A stretch of 64,000 bases of DNA. It comes from Macrolepiota albuminosa. Taxonomy: Eukaryota; Basidiomycota; Agaricomycetes; Agaricales; Agaricaceae. The translations under genes and the position numbers were made by a program. Below are positions 57,680-64,000 of this stretch, piece after piece. Location: assembly GCA_027475525.1 (NCBI GenBank), contig JAMWFC010000059.1:496001-560000 (forward strand). The letters run 5' to 3'. Position 1 is the first letter of the stretch. Every line of letters begins with the position of its first letter. Below the pieces are notes generated by a model. It had not been told where the DNA came from and made no database searches. It saw nothing but the letters and a program-made list of their open reading frames with translations.

Positions 57680-58286
57680 GTAAGTGTTGATTGATTGATT
57701 GATTTACAAATATTAATAACCATTCTTATAGCAACGCTTCAAAACTCAATTACAAAGTAAGTATTGACTGATTGATTGATTGATGACTATTAATAAATGA
57801 TCAATTTAGCTACAACTTTGAAACTTGATTACAAAGTAAGTATTGACTGATTGATTGATTGATGACCATTAACAAACATTCTTATAGCGAAATTTTCAAA
57901 CTCAACTACAAAGTAAGTAATGATTGATTGATTGATCAATGATCCTTAACAAACATTCAATAGCTCGACAACTTTCAGCTATTGATTGATCATTGTAAGT
58001 GATTTTTAATGTATTTGAGCTTGGAAATTGCTTAAAAAATTCGAAAAAATCACAGAAAAATCAGGAAAAATTCAATTCAGCTTATAGTGAAAGTTTGGGC
58101 TATTGTAGTAAGTGACTTTTATTGTTTTTGAGCTTTATAAATGCTTAAAAAATTAAATAAAATCAAGAAAAATTCAATTCAGCTTATAGTAACACTTGGA
58201 CAACTTTGGGCTATTGATATATTCATCATGTAAGTGTCTTTCAATAGTTTTAAGCTATGAAAATGCTTAAAAAACTATTTTTTCAG
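57680..58286 (+). repeat. Leader array of intron-like units with 20-40 nt putative exons
   Basis: Seven GTAAGT donors (57680, 57757, 57836, 57913, 57995, 58108, 58230) each have a downstream TAG or CAG acceptor (57731, 57809, 57887, 57963, 58087, 58189, 58286). The predicted introns are 51-93 nt; the pieces between them are 25, 26, 25, 31, 20 and 40 nt. The first four units are tandem copies of about 77 bp containing (ATTG)n and branch-like TTAAC/TTAATAA. The array is conserved in the reversed copy at 20230-20880. Splicing is inferred from consensus only. Confidence 0.6.
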
Positions 58287-61200
58287 GCAATCTTCAACTA
58301 CTCATTCTAATAATGAACCCAGTACTCCTGAAGGTCAAAGACAGCAGGCTAGGATTCAAAGCAGGCTACAACAGTTACAAATGACTGATCCTGATGAGCG
58401 TCGTTCAAATAGAAGTAGAAGATCTACTTCAGTGGTTATACCACTTCATTATAGAACTGGGGATATGGGAACTGGGGATATGGGAACTGGGGATATGAGA
58501 CCTGGGGATATGAGAATTGGAAGAAATGATCAGATTGCCTCTAGCTCTTTGGGAAGGCCTATTGGACCAACTGTTGCTATGAACTTATTTGCATCTGAGG
58601 ATGTACAACTTGGAACTATAGGATTGGGGGATATGAGAACTGGGGGAAATAATCAGATTGGTTCAAGCTCTGGAGGAAATACTTCTAGCTCTTTGAGGAG
58701 GCCTGTTAGACCACCAACTGTTGCTGAGGATCTATTTGCTAGGGCTCTTCCTGAAACTCATTTACCTGAAGGATGGAATGCCCCTTTGCAAAATCCTATT
58801 TCTAGAATGATACCACCTCTACCTCTTCCTGCACATAGAGCTCCTTATGTGCCTTCAATAGTAGCACCTCTACCAGCTGCTGTGCATGGAAGAGATAATA
58901 GGGTGGGATTAGTCAATCAGCCTGTAGTTGGTGGGACTGCTATGAGTATACCTGAAACTCATTTGCCTGAAGGTTGGGATGCTCCTTTACGGAATCCTAT
59001 ACCTAGAATGCCTGCTTTGCCAAACTTCACAATGCCATTACCATTGCCACCTGCACTTGGGAATAGAGGAAGACAAATTAATCAGCAGGTTGCTCCACAA
59101 ACATTAGCAGCATTGCAAGACCAACAAAGGTTGAGGCACATTGCTGCAGCTGAGGAGCAGGATAGACAATGGCAGGCACTAGCAGTATTGCAAGAGCAGC
59201 AATGGCTCAGACATATTGCTTTGGCTGAAGAAGAGGAGAGGCAAAGGCAACAACAGGCATTAGCAGTATTGCATGAGCAACAACAGCTCAGAAATATTGC
59301 TATAGCTGAAGAGCAGGCATTAGCTGAAGTACAAAGGATAAGGGCTGAAGAGCAGAGAACACAACAGCAAGGATTGGCTGCTTTACAACAACCAGTGCCA
59401 GAGGTGAGATAAACACACCTTTTATTTTATAAGCTGCTTTGACTAACAAAAGTCAACAGCATATAGATCTCAACCCTGAACATAGGCCTTTGAATGAGGC
59501 TAGAGCTGAAAGGATCTTGCAAGACTGGGAACAGCAACATTTAGCTGATCTTGAAGAGGATTTCAATGATTTAGATCCTCATGGGTTAGAAAATATCCAT
59601 GCAGCTTTTGATGAGATGCTTCAGAATCCTTTGGAGTATTTGGAGCATCCCATAGACAATGAGATTGAGCCAAATCCACTAGATGATCCTAGAAATGATC
59701 CTGCTGAGAATATAGAGGAGGAATTGGAGTATGTGGATCCACCTGGAGATAACAGGCAGCAAAATCTACCAGCACCTCCTATTCTACAAAGGATTGATTA
59801 TATTCAAGGCAGAAATGCTCTTCCAAGAGGAAGACAGCCTTATATAGATGAACCTTCAGCACATTATCTTGGTTCTATGGATGTTGCATGTCCACACTGT
59901 CATGCTCTACATTTTGATGATGAAAAGCTGTCTAGATCTACCCTATATAATCCCAAGTTTGGCATGTGCTGTTTACAAGGGCAGATTGATTTGCCCAGAC
60001 TTGCAGATGCTCCACCAGAACTGCTTGGCTTACTCCAAGGCCATCATGCTCTTTCTGATGCTTTCAAAGCATCTATTCATCAATACAATGCAGCCTTTGC
60101 ATTTACATCTCTGGGAGTCAAGATTGACCATGCGATTACAAATGCTCCAGAACCATACAGCTTTAGGATTAATGGAGAGCTCCATCATCTGACAGGTGCT
60201 TTGCTTCCAACTGAAGGTGATCATCCTGTATATGCACAACTCTACTTCTACGATCACAATCAACAATTGGCTTTTCGTCAGGGAAGCAATCCTAGATTGG
60301 ATCCTCAGATAATGGCCTCTTTGCAGGATATGCTTCATAGAGTCAATCCCTTTATTGGCTTATACAAGCTTGCAAAGCAGATTATGACAGAAGTACCTGA
60401 AGGCCAACCACAAAGGCTTTCTGTTCAACTGAGGGCTGACTTTGGAGACCATCGACGCTATAACAACCCTAATGAACAGGAAGGAGTTGCTGCAATTATA
60501 CCAGGAGATGGTTCTGAAGAACGATCAGATCACCGTGACATAGTCCTGCATCTGCATGGAGGTCAATTGAAGCGAATCAGCCATTTGCATCCCTATTATA
60601 CTCCCTTGCACTATACTGTCATATTTCCAACTGGAGAACCTGGATTTCACACCAATATTCAATCTCAATTTGGACCAGCAGGAGAACAAAGAGCCAAAAA
60701 GGTTAGCCAAACTGCATATTATGCATATAGGCTGCAGCAGAGGGCTTTGGAAGCCAATGCTGCATTGCTTTGGAGTAGCAGACTGTTCCAGCAATATGTT
60801 GTGGATGCATGGGCATCAATAGAACAATCAAAGCTCAACTGGGTCAGGCAGAATCAAAAGAAGATTAGGGCTGAAGTCTATCAAGGAGTGGTCGATGCGG
60901 CTACTGGAGATGAAGATTTACGCAGGCAAAGCCGACGTGTGGTCCTCCCCTCTTCTCATGTTGGAAGTGAACGACATATGCAGCAACTATTCCAGGACTC
61001 TATGGCTATTTGCAGACATTTCCATAAACCAGATCTCTTCATCACCATGACTGCCAATCCAAAGTGGCCAGAAATTGAAGAGGCTCTGTTGAAAGAACCT
61101 ATGGTTAATGGAAAGAGGCAAACAGCTTCTGACCGTCCAGATATTGTTGCCAGAGTATTTGAACTCAAGAAAAATGCTCTTTTGAAGGACATAAAAGATG

Positions 61201-62353
61201 GTCTATTTGGAAAATGTGTGGCATCTGTCCATACCATTGAATTTCAAAAGAGGGGACTTCCACATATACATATCTTGATCTTTTTCCATCATCATGACAA
61301 GATCAAAGACGCAGCTCATGTGGACACTATTGTTTCTGCTCAAATTCCTGATCCAGTGACTCAGCCTCAATTGTATCAGGTATTGGCTTTGCTTGAATTA
61401 TCAATGCAGTGACTGACCTTTGTTATTAAGTTGTTACTACCAATATGGTTCATGGTCCATGTGGAGCAGATTTTCCCAGTGCCAAGTGCATGGTAGATGG
61501 CAAATGTTCCAAGAAATATCCCAAGGAATTTCAGGAAGCTACACAGTATGGTGATGATGGCTATCCCCAATATGCCAGACCTAACAATGGCCGCTTTTTT
61601 GAAAAGCATGGTCATCGTTATGACAATCGTAATGTTGTCCCATACAATCCATATCTCTCAGCCAAATTCCAATGTCATATCAATGTGGAAGTCTGTGCTT
61701 CAGTGGATGCAATCAAATACATTCACAAGTACATCTACAAGGGCCATGATAGGACAACTTTGGAGATTGCTAGGGAGGAGAGGAATGAAATCAAGGAACA
61801 CTTGGATGCCAGATACATTTCTGCTCCTGAGGCTTGCTGGCACATCTTTGAATTCAACATGCATGCTGAATATCCTTCAGTGTACAGATTGCCTGTGCAC
61901 TTGGAAAACCAGCATGAAGTCTATTTCCCAGATGATGAACCGATACAGGTGGTGGCTGCTAGACCTAATGCAGACAAGACTGCACTCACAGCTTGGTTTG
62001 AAGCCAATACCAGGTTTCTCAATAATAACACCACTTATCAGAACTTTCCAACCAAGTTTGTTTATGAAGCATCTAAACGGAGTTGGAAGGAGAGGCAGAG
62101 AGGGACAGCAATTGGGAGGATGTACTTTGCTTCACCAAGACAGGGAGAAAGGTTCTATCTCAGGATGCTCTTGACTGTTGTAACCAATGCAACTTCATGG
62201 GCTGATCTCAGGACAGTCAATGGCCATATCTATCCCACTTATCAAGAAGCATGCAAGGCTCTAGGTCTTTTGGAGGATGATGCAGAATGGAGGCAGTGTC
62301 TCACTGAAGCTGCTCCAATCCAACTAGGATCAGCTCTCAGACAGCTACCTTGA
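58287..62353 (+). pseudogene. Helitron ORF1-Rep protein (copy B), three exons, truncated
   Basis: Exon 58287-59403, intron 59404-59459 (GTGAGA...CAACAG), exon 59460-61379, intron 61380-61430, then a last exon to 62353. The ATG at 58381 is the first in the long exon; splicing at 58229/58287 would also create an ATG (AT/G). Part 1: GDMGT/GDMRT pentapeptide repeats and a Gln-rich coiled coil (EEERQRQQQALAVLHEQQ). Part 2: Cys/His finger CPHCHALHF...CC, then Helitron_like_N with FITMTANPKWPEIEEALL and the HUH motif GLPHIHILIFF (61254-61286). Part 3: KYIHKYIYKGHD (nicking tyrosines) and WHIFEFNMHAEYPSV. Copy A's second acceptor is TTAG/GTT; here it is TTAAG/TT, which shifts the frame by one. The helicase is missing. 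Confidence 0.85.
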
Positions 62354-62359
62354 TATTGT

Positions 62360-63390
62360 CAGTATATATTCTAATACACTTTGGATCTCCCTCTGCCAGC
62401 TGTGTGACTGAGCCACAGCCTCTAGAGGTCACCCTTACAGTATATTGCTGAAGGCAAAAAGTGTGCAATTGTTGTCAGAGATGACAAGAATGGTAAAAAT
62501 GCAACCAGTCATAAGATTGAGTTCTAGAGACCTCACAGAAGAGCATGTATGTGCCTTATGAAAGTGATTTGAACCAAAGGTCTGACCATGTGTCAAAGGA
62601 GAAAGGTAAGGCTATGAGCCTTACAGAGGAAGACATTCCTTGATTAAGCCAGCAGTGGCAACATGAGTTTGCTAATATTGTCAATAAGACAAAGGAGGAA
62701 CTTCCCCCTTAGATGGAAGTGAATCATGAAATCAATCTCATTGAGGAAAATAAGCAATACAAGTATTAATTTGCCTCACTGTCCATGAGCACTTCAGGAC
62801 AAGCATTATGAAAAAACAAACAGATATATAAATGCAAAGTGGTGGAAACCATGACCAGTGATGCAAGCTGCACCACTATTATGTATTCCCAAAAAAGGAT
62901 GGGACATTATGGACGGCATTGGATGTGCAGCATCTCAATAATACTGTCAAAGATGTAACTCCCCTTCCAGATCAGGAAATTATATGCAAAGATGTCACCA
63001 AAGCAAAATATAGGTCAAAGATTGACCTCATAAATGTGTATGAACAAGTTTGCATATGTGAAGCAGACATTCCAAAGATGTTGTTTTTGTCTCTAATAGG
63101 GACATCCATGAGCAATATAATGCAAATTGGTAATTGTAACATGCCAGCCACATTTCAGAAGTTAATGATCTCTATTTTCACAGATGCGATTGAAAAGTTC
63201 ATGCATGTCTATTTAGATGACATTTTCATCTTCTTAGACTCCATTGAAGAGCATGAGCAGCACTAATGAGTCATGTTCAAAGAACTCAGAAAGGCAAGCC
63301 TATACCTCAAATGGAAAATGTGCAAGTTCTATGAACCAAGTATAGATTGCTTAGGTTATGTTATTGACAAGCAGGGTATTGTAGTACTTG
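62360..63390 (+). pseudogene. Ty3/Gypsy reverse-transcriptase relic
   Basis: Pieces in several frames: VNHEINLIEENKQYKY, PKKDG-type residues near 62890, DVQHLNNTVKDVTPLPDQ, YRSKIDLINVYEQVCI (RT core D), NCNMPATFQKLM, the active site VYLDDIFIF (near 63215) and LRKASLYLKWKMCKFY with DCLGYVIDKQGI. No integrase or LTR was seen. It follows the break in Helitron B, so it may have caused or exploited it. Confidence 0.8.
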
Positions 63391-64000
63391 GTTGCAAGTA
63401 GTACTGATAGTTCTGGGGCTTTCTTGAAGTCTTAGAAAGTGACCTCTAATCTACACTGGTGCTTGATGATAAAAGTTGAAGTATTGGATGCTTTACAGAA
63501 TATCAAGCATTCTGGTGGGCAGAAGAAGGTTTTTAATAAACTCCAGCCTAAGTAGTTCACTTCCTGGGAACCACTGAGCCTTTGTCTACTAATAGACTTC
63601 CAATAAGAGGTGTTCAATAAATTCTAGCCCAGGTGATTCACTCTCTGGAACGACTGAGCCTTTGCCTATCAAATGCCTGGTTATTCTCTATTCTACTTAG
63701 ACTATTTATACTAATTTTCCAGTCCACAGACCACCAGATCACATGACTTTTTGCTTTTGACCTCCCAGCATTCCTAAACTAATTTGTTGTTTCATTTTCC
63801 ATTTTGGTGATGCATGTTTCAGTGCCACCATTCCATTCATCTCTTCCTTCCTCCATTCAATGCATGTGCCACTATTCCATTCATCTCTTTTGACATCCCT
63901 CCTGCTTCTTTTCCTTTTCCCTTTCAGTCATATCAAATTGGACATTGTCAGATCAGATCCTGATCTAGATCATCACAATTTGATCTCATTTTGTCACCTC
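63391..64000. other. Repeat-rich tail without gene
   Basis: A 75-85 bp direct repeat (AATAAA.TC.AGCC...GAGCCTTTG) occurs at about 63530-63605 and 63615-63690, and CCATTCCATTCATCTCTT-type words repeat near 63825-63890. No ORF or known element was recognised. Confidence 0.5.

Larger units (their letters stand above)
57360..62353 (+). mobile_element. Helitron copy B: 5' end, leader array, ORF1 and Rep; helicase lost
   Basis: The most complete copy. TC start at 57360, a leader with repeated intron-like units (57680-58286), the first ORF and the Rep region. The coding sequence stops at 62353 where copy-A-like sequence should go on to the helicase; the element is broken there. Comparison with copies A and C and the reversed copy at 19.5-21.2 kb defines the family. 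Confidence 0.87.

Overview
The window looks like a transposon-rich stretch of a basidiomycete (probably Agaricomycete) nuclear genome. The evidence is eukaryotic introns of about 45-60 nt with GTAAGT-type donors, several Ty1/Copia and Ty3/Gypsy families, intron-bearing Helitrons, a Harbinger remnant, a USV1/RSV1-like C2H2 regulator and a relic of a fungal plasma-membrane proton ATPase. No bacterial features, rRNA or tRNA genes were recognised.

Layout. 1-10249: a young-looking Ty3/Gypsy element (5' LTR outside the window) with gag-protease, pol in the -1 frame, and, convergent to pol, a 6-exon antisense gene that joins in frame to 677 codons and encodes a Cys6 zinc-cluster-like motif; the 3' LTR is 9296-10249. 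10250-21200: AT-rich, CpG-poor old material: an inverted repeat, a decayed Copia element (LTR, primer site, Gag) with another LTR-like insertion, palindromic TGCATGCA repeats around a Harbinger transposase relic, and a reversed Helitron 5' fragment carrying a CACTA-like MITE. 21200-24870: the only gene-like island, with an apparently intact C2H2 zinc-finger gene at 21909-23428. 24873-49320: four Copia elements. Copia-1 (+, TSD CAGGC) splits an H+-ATPase pseudogene. Copia-2 (-, TSD GAAGT) has LTRs that look identical and an intact 1539-aa polyprotein. Copia-3 (-, TSD TCCTC) is also intact and splits an unknown intron-containing gene. Copia-4 (-) is decayed, lacks its 5' LTR, and holds a 766-bp solo LTR (TSD GCTGC). 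49323-52626: two broken copies of one unrecognised gene family. 52627-62353: three Helitron-family copies head to tail: A (Rep C-part plus helicase), C (short, minisatellite plus terminal hairpins), B (5' end plus Rep). 62360-64000: a Gypsy reverse-transcriptase relic and short repeats.

Most coding capacity belongs to mobile elements, at very different ages. Copia-2 and Copia-3 (intact, near-identical LTRs) are recent. Copia-1 is young but carries four in-frame stops, at least two matching CGA to TGA. Copia-4, the Helitrons and everything at 10-21 kb show heavy C-to-T decay. The strongest leads are the spliced antisense zinc-cluster gene inside the Gypsy element, a stem-loop placed about 30 nt downstream of the TATA box in all four main Copia LTR families (with traces in older LTRs), and a tandem array of intron-like units with 20-40 nt putative exons in the Helitron leader.
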